From: Hyphomicrobiales bacterium
GTDB lineage: Bacteria > Pseudomonadota > Alphaproteobacteria > Rhizobiales > Rhizobiaceae
Assembly: GCA_024224595.1 (NCBI GenBank)
Contig: JAAENI010000238.1
Location: 1 to 36,876, forward strand
Direction: 5' to 3'
DNA: 36,876 nucleotides
The notes under the pieces are model-generated. The model made no database searches and was not told the origin of the DNA. It saw nothing but the letters and a program-made list of their open reading frames with translations. This document shows positions 17,106 to 25,230 of the stretch, piece after piece. Each line of letters starts with the position of its first letter. The first letter of the stretch is position 1. Position numbers and translations under genes: made by a program.

Positions 17106-17948
17106 ATGCATATTGCCCCATTTGATAATTTAAACAAACCCATCGTTGATGTAGATGATCAGCGTGTTCCTCTGAATTACTTCAATATTGTCAAGCTATC
17201 CAGGGGGCAGGTTTTTGAGTATCGGGTTCCCGGATATGAAACCTGCATTGTGCCGGCGACCGGCGTTGTGGATATCAATGTTGCAGGTGTTGATTTTAAA
17301 TCACTAGGTGGACGGCGTGAAGATGTTTGGGACGGAGAACCCGAGGGCGTTTATGTGCCCACCAATACACAAGCACAAATGGTTTGCCAGTCAGACGAAG
17401 CAGAGGTATTTGTCGCTGGTGCGAAATACGATGATGTACTGGAACCATTCGTTGTGCGCGCCGAAGATATTGATAGAGTTCAGTATGGTTCGGATGACAC
17501 AAAAACTCACCGCAAAATAAAACATATTCTTGGTCAAAAACAGCATGGCAAGGTCGGTCGCCTTCTCGTCTCTGAATTATATACGGTAGGCCAGGGTGGC
17601 TGGTCGGGATTTCCAAGCCATAAACACGACACAGACCGTTTGCCGGATGAAACCCGCCATGACGAGACATATAATTTCCGCTTTCGGCCAAATTCGGGTT
17701 CTGGTCTGCAGATGCTTCAGCGAGTAGATAATCAACCCGGCGACGCCTATCACATCGTCGATGGCTCGACGATTTGTATCGATAACGGATACCACCCCTG
17801 TGCGGTACTGCCAGGCTATGAAATGTATTACTTCACGATTCTTGGTGGATTCAGTCAGCGCAGCCTTGTGCAATATTTCCAACCAACCCATTCATACCAG
17901 GTGGAAACAATCCCAGGTATCAAAGACATGATTGCGAAGTTTAAATGA
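17106..17948 (+). CDS. iolB: 5-deoxy-glucuronate isomerase
   Basis: A 280-residue IolB/KduI-family cupin. The metal-binding block GGWSGFPSHKHD and the later DGSTICIDNGYHPCAV with GYEMYYFTILGG are present. It isomerises 5-deoxy-glucuronate to 2-deoxy-5-keto-gluconate. ATG at 17106 is chosen over an upstream in-frame start at 17064, which would overlap iolC by 41 bases; MHIAPFDNLNKPIV is a normal IolB N-terminus. Its stop overlaps the iolJ start by four bases (ATGA). Confidence 0.94.
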   Translation: MHIAPFDNLNKPIVDVDDQRVPLNYFNIVKLSRGQVFEYRVPGYETCIVPATGVVDINVAGVDFKSLGGRREDVWDGEPEGVYVPTNTQAQMVCQSDEAEVFVAGAKYDDVLEPFVVRAEDIDRVQYGSDDTKTHRKIKHILGQKQHGKVGRLLVSELYTVGQGGWSGFPSHKHDTDRLPDETRHDETYNFRFRPNSGSGLQMLQRVDNQPGDAYHIVDGSTICIDNGYHPCAVLPGYEMYYFTILGGFSQRSLVQYFQPTHSYQVETIPGIKDMIAKFK

Positions 17949-18784
17949 CACTCTCGACATTATCTCAGGTTCTGCAACCCGCATTAAGACATGGTTATGC
18001 AATAGGGGGTCTTGTATGCCTCGGCTGGGAAGATATGCGAGCCTATGTGGCCGCGGCGGAGGCTGAAAATGCGCCCGTGATTCTACAGGCAGGTCCAGGA
18101 TGCCGGGCTCACACGCCACTCCCTGTATTGGGCGCGATGTTCCGCAATCTAGCAGAGCATACCAGTATTCCGGTTGTAGCCCATCTCGACCATGGATACA
18201 CCTATGAAGAATGTCGTGAAGCAATAGATAGTGGTTTTTCATCAGTGATGTTTGATGGATCACGAAAGCCGGTATCAGAAAACATCGAGATGACTGCCAA
18301 AATAGTGGAGATGGCCGAAACTGCCGGTGTCTCGGTGGAGGGTGAAATTGGCTTTGTGGGATATTCTGAAGGGGAATCATCGGCGGGTACACTTCCCGAT
18401 GAGGCAGCACGCTTTGCTGCACAAACAGGTGTCGATGCAATGGCAATCTCCGTTGGAAATGTTCACCTGCAGCAAGAAAAAGCTGCTGAACTGGATATTG
18501 AGGCTTTACGAGCCATTGAGGCTGTAACTGACGTGCCTTTGGTCATCCATGGAGGTTCCGGCGTTCCCGTTGAGATGCGCAGTTACCTTGCCAGAGAAAG
18601 TAAGGTTTGCAAGTTCAATATCGGGACCGAACTTAGAATGGCGTTCGGAAAGGCATTGCGTATTGCAGTTAATCAGGACTCTGAACGTTTTGATCGAGTT
18701 TCAATTCTGGAAGAAACAGAAAATCCTGTACAACTGGCTGCGCAAGAGGTTATTCGCGCATTTTGTGCACCTGCTCAATGTTAG
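17945..18784 (+). CDS. iolJ: Class II aldolase, 6-phospho-5-dehydro-2-deoxy-gluconate aldolase
   Basis: A 279-residue class II (zinc) fructose-bisphosphate aldolase-family protein with AHLDHG (about 78-83) and VEGEIG, and zinc-ligand and phosphate motifs AISVGNVH and HGGSG (about 201-205). The position directly after iolDCB identifies it as IolJ, which splits the kinase product into DHAP and malonate semialdehyde. IolA, which would convert the semialdehyde to acetyl-CoA, is absent from the window. A long palindrome starts immediately after its stop codon. Confidence 0.92.
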   Translation: MTLSTLSQVLQPALRHGYAIGGLVCLGWEDMRAYVAAAEAENAPVILQAGPGCRAHTPLPVLGAMFRNLAEHTSIPVVAHLDHGYTYEECREAIDSGFSSVMFDGSRKPVSENIEMTAKIVEMAETAGVSVEGEIGFVGYSEGESSAGTLPDEAARFAAQTGVDAMAISVGNVHLQQEKAAELDIEALRAIEAVTDVPLVIHGGSGVPVEMRSYLARESKVCKFNIGTELRMAFGKALRIAVNQDSERFDRVSILEETENPVQLAAQEVIRAFCAPAQC

Positions 18785-18836
18785 ACCGCTTCTTCTTTCC
18801 ACGGAAGCATATGTTTCCGTGGAAAGAAGAAGCGGT
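18785..18836. terminator. 52-bp near-perfect palindrome after iolJ
   Basis: Arms 18785-18810 and 18811-18836 are complementary at 25 of 26 positions; the only mismatch is G18807 against T18814. It begins one base after the iolJ stop. Without a U-tract it is not a standard terminator, but the hairpin could block RNA decay or terminate. The left arm (ACCGCTTCTTC, CACGGAAGCAT) resembles a module at 36784-36806, so it may be two head-to-head repeat ends left by an element. Confidence 0.65.
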
Positions 18837-19290
18837 ATGGTAATATTTGAGCGATTAAGTGAAGGGATGCGACCCACTTCTGTTGGGATTAAACTACTTG
18901 GTGTTGCTGCTCAAATTGAAACGCCTCTTAGTGAATTTAGCGAGACACTGGATGCACTTCACGGGGGAGAATTTGGCAATGTCAGGGTAGGAGTTGTCAG
19001 TACCGCCGAATATTTTGCCCCGCGAGTGTTGTCCGGGTTTTTGAAAGAGCATCCTACTGTGAATATTCGCCTGCAGGTTGAAAATTGCAATGATTTCGGC
19101 ACATACTGTTCAGGTTGAATTAAAAGGCCATCATCTGAGCGAATTGGACGTTGTTGGTTTGCCGGTGATACGTCAATGGTATCTGGTGAAATTAAATAAT
19201 AAACGGCTGTCACCCGCGTCTTAGGCACTTTGGAAATTTTTGTCGAATTATCAGAAATGTTTCTACCGGGAGTATAATTTTTGTGACTCT
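18837..19290 (+). pseudogene. Decayed LysR-family regulator, CbbR-like
   Basis: From 18837 one frame reads FERLSEGMRPTSVGIKLL, TLDALHGGEFGNVRVGVV, then STAEYFAPRVLSGFLKEHP, matching the LysR linker and the start of the effector domain; most of the helix-turn-helix is missing. It stops at 19116-19118. In another frame from 19090, ISAHTVQVEL, HLSELDVVGLPVIRQWYLV and NKRLSPAS-stop-ALWKFLSN match the C-terminus of CbbR-type regulators (LSRHTLALEL, LDVEGFPIRRHWYVVH, GKRLSP). The middle of the effector domain is deleted, with a frame change and an internal stop. CbbR normally controls the Calvin cycle, but none of those genes lie here. Confidence 0.7.
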
Positions 19291-19335
19291 TAAACAAAAA
19301 CAGTTCTGGCTGTTTTTAAATGCAGGTTGAATAAT

Positions 19336-20049
19336 ATGGCTCAAAGTGGCGGTGTAAACAGGGAACACCATAGGTCGAACCTGCCAAAATTTGTTTTCTG
19401 GTTATTACATTTTCTTGTGATCGCAGTTTGTAGCTGGATTGTTTATTTCAATGGCTGGAGGACGGTTGGCGGTTGGTTTGGTCAGGAATGGCAACTGAGT
19501 GATCCGATAAGGGCCGGATTACTGCTCTGGTGTGCTGCGATCTATTTTCTCAGGACTGGGATTACGCTTTTTTATTTGCTAGCACGCCGGGTTGATTGGT
19601 CCGAAGTTTTTGGCCTTGCAGTCTTTATGGCTTTTTTTGAAATTGGCTTGTTGTTAGTCGGTGGCGGTGCTTTTCGTGCTCAACCCATTAATTTGGATTT
19701 ATTGGATGGGCTGGCAATATTTCTGTTCGTATCGGGTTCCTGGTTAAACACATGGTCTGAAGTTCAGCGCAAACTGTGGAAACAGAATCCAGCCAATAAA
19801 GGCAAGTGCTATGTTGATGGACTCTTTCGCCATTCAATGCACATCAACTATTTCGGCGATGTCGTCCTTTTTGCCGGATGGAGTCTATTAACACACAATA
19901 TTTTGATATTGGTTCTCCCGTTTTTCATGGTGCTAATGTTTGCTTTTGTCCACATCCCGGCGCTTGATGCCTATCTTGCTGGGCGCTACGGCAGCGCGTT
20001 TGATGAATATGCCCGAAAGACAAAAAAGTTAGTACCTTACGTGTGGTGA
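19336..20049 (+). CDS. DUF1295/isoprenylcysteine methyltransferase-like membrane protein
   Basis: A 237-residue membrane protein with about six hydrophobic segments (for example LLHFLVIAVCSWIVYF, LLLWCAAIYFLRTG, AVFMAFFEIGLLLVGGG, ILILVLPFFMVLMFAFV). The C-terminal part has GLFRHSMHINYFGDVVLFAG and AGRYGSAFDEYARKTKKLVP, matching the RHPNYFG and RYG-FDEY motifs of the DUF1295/steroid-reductase/ICMT superfamily. Some members are NADPH-dependent reductases and others methyltransferases; the substrate cannot be read. ATG at 19336 is preferred over TTG 19327 because GCAGG (19322-19326) is correctly spaced. Confidence 0.75.
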   Translation: MAQSGGVNREHHRSNLPKFVFWLLHFLVIAVCSWIVYFNGWRTVGGWFGQEWQLSDPIRAGLLLWCAAIYFLRTGITLFYLLARRVDWSEVFGLAVFMAFFEIGLLLVGGGAFRAQPINLDLLDGLAIFLFVSGSWLNTWSEVQRKLWKQNPANKGKCYVDGLFRHSMHINYFGDVVLFAGWSLLTHNILILVLPFFMVLMFAFVHIPALDAYLAGRYGSAFDEYARKTKKLVPYVW

Positions 20050-20063
20050 TTGAATATTGAAAA

Positions 20064-21278
20064 CTATGGACCAGCGACTATGCCAGCATCGTGATAGCGT
20101 CCGATCTCTTCACCGCTCAAACCAAGAATGTCTGCCAGTATTTCATCAGTATGCTGCCCTAGGCGAGGTGCAGGACGTACTTCATTTCGTTCAGCCGCAG
20201 TGAAAATCAGAGGATTTTGCGGCATCAGATATTCACCAATCCCCGGTTGTTTAACCCGGTCAAATAAAGGGTTCTCTAGTGAACAATCAGGGTCGTTGTG
20301 TACCAATTCGCGCACGGTCTGGTATTTTCCCCAACAAACACCAGCGGCGTCGAGTTGTTCTGCCACGGTTGCGAAATCGCGTGCTGCAAACCAGGGTTCA
20401 AGCAGCTCGCAGATCGCCATGCGGCCGGTGTAGCGATCCCCTTCACGATTGAAATCCAGTTCCATGGACTGGCCCAATTCAGTGATAGCCTGTTCTTGTC
20501 CGCTTACATCGAGAATGGCTTGCCACTGTTTGGGACTGACACCAACTATCATAACCTGGCCACCGTCGCGGCATTTGAAATCGCGACCAAAAGTGCCATA
20601 AATATCATTTCCCACGCAATCCCGTTCAACTCCGTTCACCATTACCTCGCCGATATAGCCCAGATGGCCCATTGTCGCCAGCGCCACATCTGCCAGTGCC
20701 AGCTTCACAAACTGGCCTTTACCGGTGCGCAATCGGTGTCGTTCAGCCGCCAGTAGTCCAAGTGCGATATGCTGTCCGGCTATAATATCCCAGGCCGGTA
20801 GTGGATTGTTTATCGGTGCCTCATCAGAAGAAGAACTGTTCATAAGAGGCAAACCGATCCTGCTGTTAACAGTATAATCCAGTGCGCTGCCACCGTGATG
20901 ATCCCCGGTGAGGTTTAGGTAAATCAGGTCTTCGCGATGCTTGCGAAGCCTATCATCCGCCAGCCAGCCACGGGCGGGAAAATTGGTCATGAACAGCCCG
21001 CAACCATCACCGGAAGCTGTAATGAGCCTGGTCAATAATTCCCGGCCTTGCGGATTTCTAAAATCTACCGCGATGGAGCGCTTACCCTTGTTGAGGCTGT
21101 GCCAATAGATACTTTCGTTATTTTCCGTTACCGGCCAGCGTCGATAGTCGATGCCACCACCGATCGGGTCAAAGCGAATGACATCGGCTCCCAATTGAGC
21201 CAGGCTCATGCCACCAGAAGGGGCAGCAACAAACGCACTTCCTTCAACGACACGCAATCCTGATAATATGTCCTGCAC
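20064..21278 (-). CDS. mct: 2-methylfumaryl-CoA isomerase (mesaconyl-CoA C1-C4 CoA transferase)
   Basis: A 404-residue family III CoA-transferase. LRVVEGSAFVAAPSGGMSL, ADVIRFDPIGGGIDYRRWPV, LPAWDIIAGQHIALGLLAAE and LGQHTDEILADILGLS are the blocks I know from Mct of the 3-hydroxypropionate bicycle in Chloroflexales; similarity runs the whole length, not just the family fold. Mct moves CoA intramolecularly between C1 and C4 of mesaconate. The start is GTG at 21278 with a weak ribosome binding site. It follows mcd by 27 bases in the same operon. Enzyme identity is likely but comes from memory of the family. Confidence 0.85.
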   Translation of the reverse strand: MQDILSGLRVVEGSAFVAAPSGGMSLAQLGADVIRFDPIGGGIDYRRWPVTENNESIYWHSLNKGKRSIAVDFRNPQGRELLTRLITASGDGCGLFMTNFPARGWLADDRLRKHREDLIYLNLTGDHHGGSALDYTVNSRIGLPLMNSSSSDEAPINNPLPAWDIIAGQHIALGLLAAERHRLRTGKGQFVKLALADVALATMGHLGYIGEVMVNGVERDCVGNDIYGTFGRDFKCRDGGQVMIVGVSPKQWQAILDVSGQEQAITELGQSMELDFNREGDRYTGRMAICELLEPWFAARDFATVAEQLDAAGVCWGKYQTVRELVHNDPDCSLENPLFDRVKQPGIGEYLMPQNPLIFTAAERNEVRPAPRLGQHTDEILADILGLSGEEIGRYHDAGIVAGP

Positions 21279-21305
21279 TAATTTTTCTTTCTATAACCTT
21301 GAATG

Positions 21306-22979
21306 TTAACAGGCCCTGGCATTAACGATCAGTTGGCGTGCGATAACTTTTAGTGCCAGGGTTTCCTCCGCCCCTTCAAAAATCGATAATACCCGTGCAT
21401 CAACGAAGTAACGGCTCACATCGCTTTCTTCAGCATAACCCATGCCACCATGAATTTGCATGGCTTCGCGGGTCACCCATTCTGCTGCTCGACAGCTGTA
21501 TAATTTGACCAGGCTCGCTTCCATCAATCCTGCACCATCATCCATTTGCCGCGCAACCGCATAGCTGAACTGCCGAGCGGCAGTGAGCGCTGCGAGCATT
21601 CGCCCCAGCTTGACCCGCGTGAGTTGATATTCACCAACTGGTGAACCGAATACCTTTCTGTCTCCCGCATAGGAGATGGCGCATTCAAGAGCTGCCCGCA
21701 TAACGCCCGTTGCACGTGCGGCCGTTTGGATGCGGCCGCCGGATAATCCTGCCATAGCCAGGTGGAAGCCCCGGCCCAGACCATTTTCGCCGCCGACCAA
21801 TGCCGTATCGGGTATAGTATAATCTTTGAAAGACAAATCATAAGAATGCATGCCTCTATATCCGATGGTCGGAATGGCTTTTCCGGTCAATTGGCCACCC
21901 GAAGAACATTGGTAAGTAAATTCGTGGCCTGTAAAACGTGGTTTTTCGGCCAAAAACATACTTAATCCGCGGTGAGCCTTGCTGCGGTCAGGGTCACTGC
22001 GGGCAATGATCACCAGCAGGTCAGCCTTGCCAGCAAAAGTGCACCAGGTTTTTGCACCATTAAGAATCCAGCCACCATCCTTTCTTGCTGCTTTCAACGA
22101 AAGTGAAGCCACATCAGAACCATAGTCAGGCTCGGTAATCGCAATGGCTGCCAGAGTTTGACCGGAAGCCAGACGGGGCAGCCAGGTTGCTTTTTGTGCT
22201 TCTGTACCGCCATGCAACAATGCGCGCGCAGCAATTTCCGGGCGAGTGATCAGGCTTCCCGCCGCACCCAAAGATCCGCGAGAGAGTTCCTCGGTCACCA
22301 CAAGCATACTGATACTGTCGTTGTGCCCATCAGGCATCAAACCGCCAAACCGTTCTGGAATACAGGCGCCAAAACAACCCATCTGTGCGGCGGCTTCGAT
22401 CAATTCATCGGGAATATCAGTGTCAAAGCGATGAATATGCTCGGCCTGCGGCATTACCACCTGTTCCGCAAAACGCGAAAAGCTGGACTGCATCATATCT
22501 TTTTCTTCGTCCAGGCCGCTTGGCAGGTGCGTGCTGTTTCGTTTAAGAATTTCCGTCCCGATTGAGGCATAAACGTTAACCTTACCATATTCCGCCAAAA
22601 AACCGGCAAGTGGATCGTTACCCATCAAATTCAGCAAGTGAAGGTTGGAAAGTCCGGCTTCTACTGCATGGGCCAACAGCCGCTGCCATACCGTTCGCAA
22701 ATTTTCTGCACAAAATGCGAGTGATAATTGTTCACATAACATGTCTTGAGCTGAGGTTTCGTCTGCGTATTTCAGCATGACTTTTGCCGCCTCAAGTTCC
22801 GCAACGCAAAATGCCAATTGGTAACTGACTTGTTGATGGGCATCGAATTGAGGAGATGAATTCTGGCCATCTACCGTGCATAATCGTTTAATATGTGTAA
22901 AAGAGGTATCAACTTGCGCTCGCAAAACCGCCAGACAGGCGGTCGCCTGCCTGAGTTTTTCAGATTGCAGAACCGTCAC
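21306..22979 (-). CDS. mcd: Methylsuccinyl-CoA dehydrogenase-like acyl-CoA dehydrogenase
   Basis: A 557-residue acyl-CoA dehydrogenase with an N-terminal extension of about 150 residues (helical, similar to Mcd of the ethylmalonyl-CoA pathway) before the normal FAD-enzyme core. The core has ITEPDYGSDVASLSLKA, IPTIGYRGMHSYDLSF, REAMQIHGGMGYAEESDVSR and VDARVLSIFEGAEETL, the last blocks closely following Mcd. The enzyme would oxidise (2S)-methylsuccinyl-CoA to mesaconyl-C1-CoA, passing electrons to ETF. The start is GTG at 22979 with AGGAG well spaced. The classical ethylmalonyl-CoA genes ccr, ecm and mch are not beside it; mct is. Confidence 0.82.
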   Translation of the reverse strand: MTVLQSEKLRQATACLAVLRAQVDTSFTHIKRLCTVDGQNSSPQFDAHQQVSYQLAFCVAELEAAKVMLKYADETSAQDMLCEQLSLAFCAENLRTVWQRLLAHAVEAGLSNLHLLNLMGNDPLAGFLAEYGKVNVYASIGTEILKRNSTHLPSGLDEEKDMMQSSFSRFAEQVVMPQAEHIHRFDTDIPDELIEAAAQMGCFGACIPERFGGLMPDGHNDSISMLVVTEELSRGSLGAAGSLITRPEIAARALLHGGTEAQKATWLPRLASGQTLAAIAITEPDYGSDVASLSLKAARKDGGWILNGAKTWCTFAGKADLLVIIARSDPDRSKAHRGLSMFLAEKPRFTGHEFTYQCSSGGQLTGKAIPTIGYRGMHSYDLSFKDYTIPDTALVGGENGLGRGFHLAMAGLSGGRIQTAARATGVMRAALECAISYAGDRKVFGSPVGEYQLTRVKLGRMLAALTAARQFSYAVARQMDDGAGLMEASLVKLYSCRAAEWVTREAMQIHGGMGYAEESDVSRYFVDARVLSIFEGAEETLALKVIARQLIVNARAC

Positions 22980-23136
22980 GCATTTTCTCCTGCTTGCACT
23001 CTAAAACCAGGCCATGTCTTCCGCTAGTAGAATTGTTGATGACAACCCATCTAACAAATCTACCTGAATATAACTTTGACCAATATTGTGATTTTTCAAA
23101 AGCAATGACAGCAGCAATGAATTTACTATCACGCCA

Positions 23137-23970
23137 TCAACCATCAATATTGCTGCCAATAATGGCAATTGCTTTCTGATAAACACCTGCCGCATTCCAT
23201 CCGCGTAATGCTGCAAAATTCTTTTGACCAGGTTGATATCCAGCCCCCCGCTTCCAACCGTGTGAACGCAGGAAGTTGGCAGTGGAAGCCAATGCATCAG
23301 GAATAGAACCAACTAGATCTACGCGGCCATTACCATCGCCGTCCACGCCATATTTCAACACATTGGCTGGCAGGAATTGGGTTTGCCCAATTTCACCATG
23401 GGCAGCACCTTTGGCCGCAGGTCGAAGCATACCGCGATCGACCAGTTTGAGCCCTGCGTAGAGTTGTTTGGTAAAGAAAGCAGAGCGCCGACAGTCATAA
23501 GCAAGGGTGGCGACTGCAGATATTGTGTGGGCATTTCCAAGGCCTCTTCCAAAGCCTGTCTCCATTCCCCAGATCGCCAGAAGTGGCCCAGCGGGCACGC
23601 CGTAACGTTTTTCAATCAAGGTAAATAATCTGCGGTTGGTTTTTTTAAGCGATTTACCCTTTTTGATAATTGTGTTGGCACCGCGAATACGCATGAATTT
23701 CTTGAGCGAGTATCTGAAGCTTTTTTGATTGCGATCTAGTCGGATTGTTTTTTTTAAGTATTTCGCCTTGTTGAGCGAGTTTAACCCACGTGACTTGATT
23801 CCATTGGACGCCGCCTCCTTGTGAAACGCTCCAAGCCAGGATTTGAAACCGCCGGCATTGTTGCCGCATTCCGCAGCTATTGTGATGTCAGGTACCAGAA
23901 CACTCAACATTATTCCAAGACAAGTTAGCAGGGTATTTTTCAGATAGTTTTTTTTCAATTTCAAACTCAT
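23137..23970 (-). CDS. Lytic murein transglycosylase, MltB-like
   Basis: A 277-residue protein with a basic signal sequence (MSLKLKKNYLKNTLLTC, hydrophobic core to about residue 33, then AAECG), so it is exported. Conserved GH103 features are present: the catalytic glutamate in LLAIWGMETGFGRGLGN, AHGEIGQTQFLP, GVDGDGNGRVDL and ANFLRSHGW. It ends about where the MltB C-terminus does. The start at 23970 follows GGAG; the upstream ATG at 23997 would add MTMILWRIE before the signal sequence. The gene cleaves peptidoglycan between MurNAc and GlcNAc. It is not functionally tied to its neighbours. Confidence 0.88.
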   Translation of the reverse strand: MSLKLKKNYLKNTLLTCLGIMLSVLVPDITIAAECGNNAGGFKSWLGAFHKEAASNGIKSRGLNSLNKAKYLKKTIRLDRNQKSFRYSLKKFMRIRGANTIIKKGKSLKKTNRRLFTLIEKRYGVPAGPLLAIWGMETGFGRGLGNAHTISAVATLAYDCRRSAFFTKQLYAGLKLVDRGMLRPAAKGAAHGEIGQTQFLPANVLKYGVDGDGNGRVDLVGSIPDALASTANFLRSHGWKRGAGYQPGQKNFAALRGWNAAGVYQKAIAIIGSNIDG

Positions 23971-24325
23971 TTCTATTCTCCAAAGGATCATTGTCACTTA
24001 ATCCAGGTGCTCCGTATTAATCACCGGTGCGTCCTCATTAAGGCACAATAGTGAACGTAAACTATTTCCGCGAGAAATTACACCTCCGTTCCCGAGCATC
24101 ACAATATGACTTACTAAATTATTACTGGTTTGTTTTCGGAATCTGCCAAAACCAACAAAAGATAATTCTATGCGGAAAACGCTTACTGGTTTTCCTGCAG
24201 AATGAGTAGAATTTCTTCAACCAATAAATTCATTCAATGTAGCAAATCACGATGCACTTATTGCATGGGTTTCGTTTTTGACGTAAAACGCAACAAACCG
24301 TCGATTGCGAATGGAAATTTATGTG
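23971..24325. other. Upstream region of the DeoR-family gene
   Basis: About 350 bases without a supported gene between the divergent transglycosylase and the DeoR gene. It contains TTTCG/AAAACG motifs near 24270-24290 that may be an operator. No other structure is clear. Confidence 0.5.
24273..24290. promoter_or_regulatory. Candidate DeoR-family operator, copy A
   Basis: Inverted half-sites CGTTTT (24273-24278) and AAAACG (24285-24290) are separated by six bases, inside TTTCGTTTTTGACGTAAAAC, about 35 bases before the regulator gene. The string TTTCGTTTT recurs before the TRAP operon at 25122-25130. DeoR-family proteins often bind TTTCG-type repeats. Confidence 0.4.
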
Positions 24326-25114
24326 ATGGCAAATGTAGACAAATTCTCGTCACGCCAGGAATCGATCCTCAAACAAATTAAAGGTCATGGCAGTGTGCAT
24401 GTTGAAAATCTTGCAGAAGAATTTGCAACGACACCGCAGACGATACGCAAGGATCTGCAGATATTAGCCGACGCAAACAGGATCATGCGATTTCACGGTG
24501 GCGCATCCCTGTTAACGGGCCTGGAATATACTGATTTTGAAATTCGCAGGAAAATCTCGCCCCGTCAAAAAGAAGCTATAGGCAAGACGGTTGCCAATCG
24601 AATACCCAACAATATCGCCCTGATGATCAACGCAGGAACAACGACACTGGCGGTGTCGCGAGAATTGAAACACCATACCGGTCTCAAAATTGTTACTGAC
24701 AATGTCAGTATTGCCAACGAAATACGCTTGTTTGAGGGTGTTGAGGTGATGGTTCCAGCCGGTACTGTGCGAAGATCTGATGGTGCGATTTTAGGTGAAA
24801 CAGCAGTGGATTTTATTCGCATGTTCCGTGCAGACATCGGAATTATTGGTGCGGCTGCAATATCTTCTGATGGTGCGTTGCTGGATTATGATCTGCGCGA
24901 AGCAAATGTGGCGCGCGAGATTATCAAGAATTCACATCATGTTATTCTGGCGGCCGACAGTTCCAAATTTCACGGGTCCGGCACAGTTCAGATCGGTCAC
25001 ATTTCCCAGGTTGACACTTTAGTCACTGATCAGTGTCAAAATTCATCAATTAGCGACCTGTGCCAAATGCATAATGTTGAACTTGTTTTGGCCATGAGGA
25101 AAGATATAGCTTGA
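24326..25114 (+). CDS. DeoR-family transcriptional regulator
   Basis: A 262-residue DeoR-type regulator: N-terminal winged helix (SRQESILKQIKGHGSVHVEN and TTPQTIRKDLQILADANRIM with FHGGA) and a C-terminal sugar-phosphate-sensing DeoRC domain (ISPRQKEAIGKTVANRI, MINAGTTTLAVSREL, GIIGAAAISSDGALLDYD, ILAADSSKFHGSG). The ATG at 24326 gives the usual short leader before SRQESIL, but ATG 24311 or TTG 24305 is possible. It is immediately upstream of the TRAP and putative sulfoglycolysis genes, in the role that the DeoR-family CsqR (YihW) plays in the E. coli sulfoquinovose cluster. The effector is probably a phosphorylated sugar intermediate. Confidence 0.88.
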   Translation: MANVDKFSSRQESILKQIKGHGSVHVENLAEEFATTPQTIRKDLQILADANRIMRFHGGASLLTGLEYTDFEIRRKISPRQKEAIGKTVANRIPNNIALMINAGTTTLAVSRELKHHTGLKIVTDNVSIANEIRLFEGVEVMVPAGTVRRSDGAILGETAVDFIRMFRADIGIIGAAAISSDGALLDYDLREANVAREIIKNSHHVILAADSSKFHGSGTVQIGHISQVDTLVTDQCQNSSISDLCQMHNVELVLAMRKDIA

Positions 25115-25120
25115 CTTTTG

Positions 25121-25146
25121 CTTTCGTTTTACTCAAATTTCGAAAG
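25121..25146. promoter_or_regulatory. Candidate DeoR-family operator, copy B
   Basis: Half-sites CTTTCG (25121-25126) and CGAAAG (25141-25146) are inverted, 14 bases apart, with a further GCGAAAC at 25149-25155. The string TTTCGTTTT is shared with the site before the regulator gene. It lies between regulator and TRAP genes, near a TATAAT at 25156-25161, so repression of the transporter operon is plausible. Confidence 0.45.
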
Positions 25147-25230
25147 AAGCGAAACTATAATAGTTTACTGTGGTCAAGCTAGGGGCTCATAATTATCGGC
25201 GCACTTGTTAAAGTCTATAGCATAATCGCG

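Noticed and set aside
17892-18446. 184-residue minus-strand frame over iolJ
   Set aside because: Low-complexity proline/histidine-rich translation of the antisense of a clear aldolase gene.
18549-18836. N-terminal extension of the LysR frame into iolJ and the palindrome
   Set aside because: The frame overlaps iolJ in another phase and the residues are not LysR-like; homology begins only after the palindrome.
20064-22979. Sign of 3-hydroxypropionate bicycle autotrophy
   Set aside because: Only Mct of that cycle is present, paired with an ethylmalonyl-CoA-type enzyme; no carboxylases or other cycle genes are seen.
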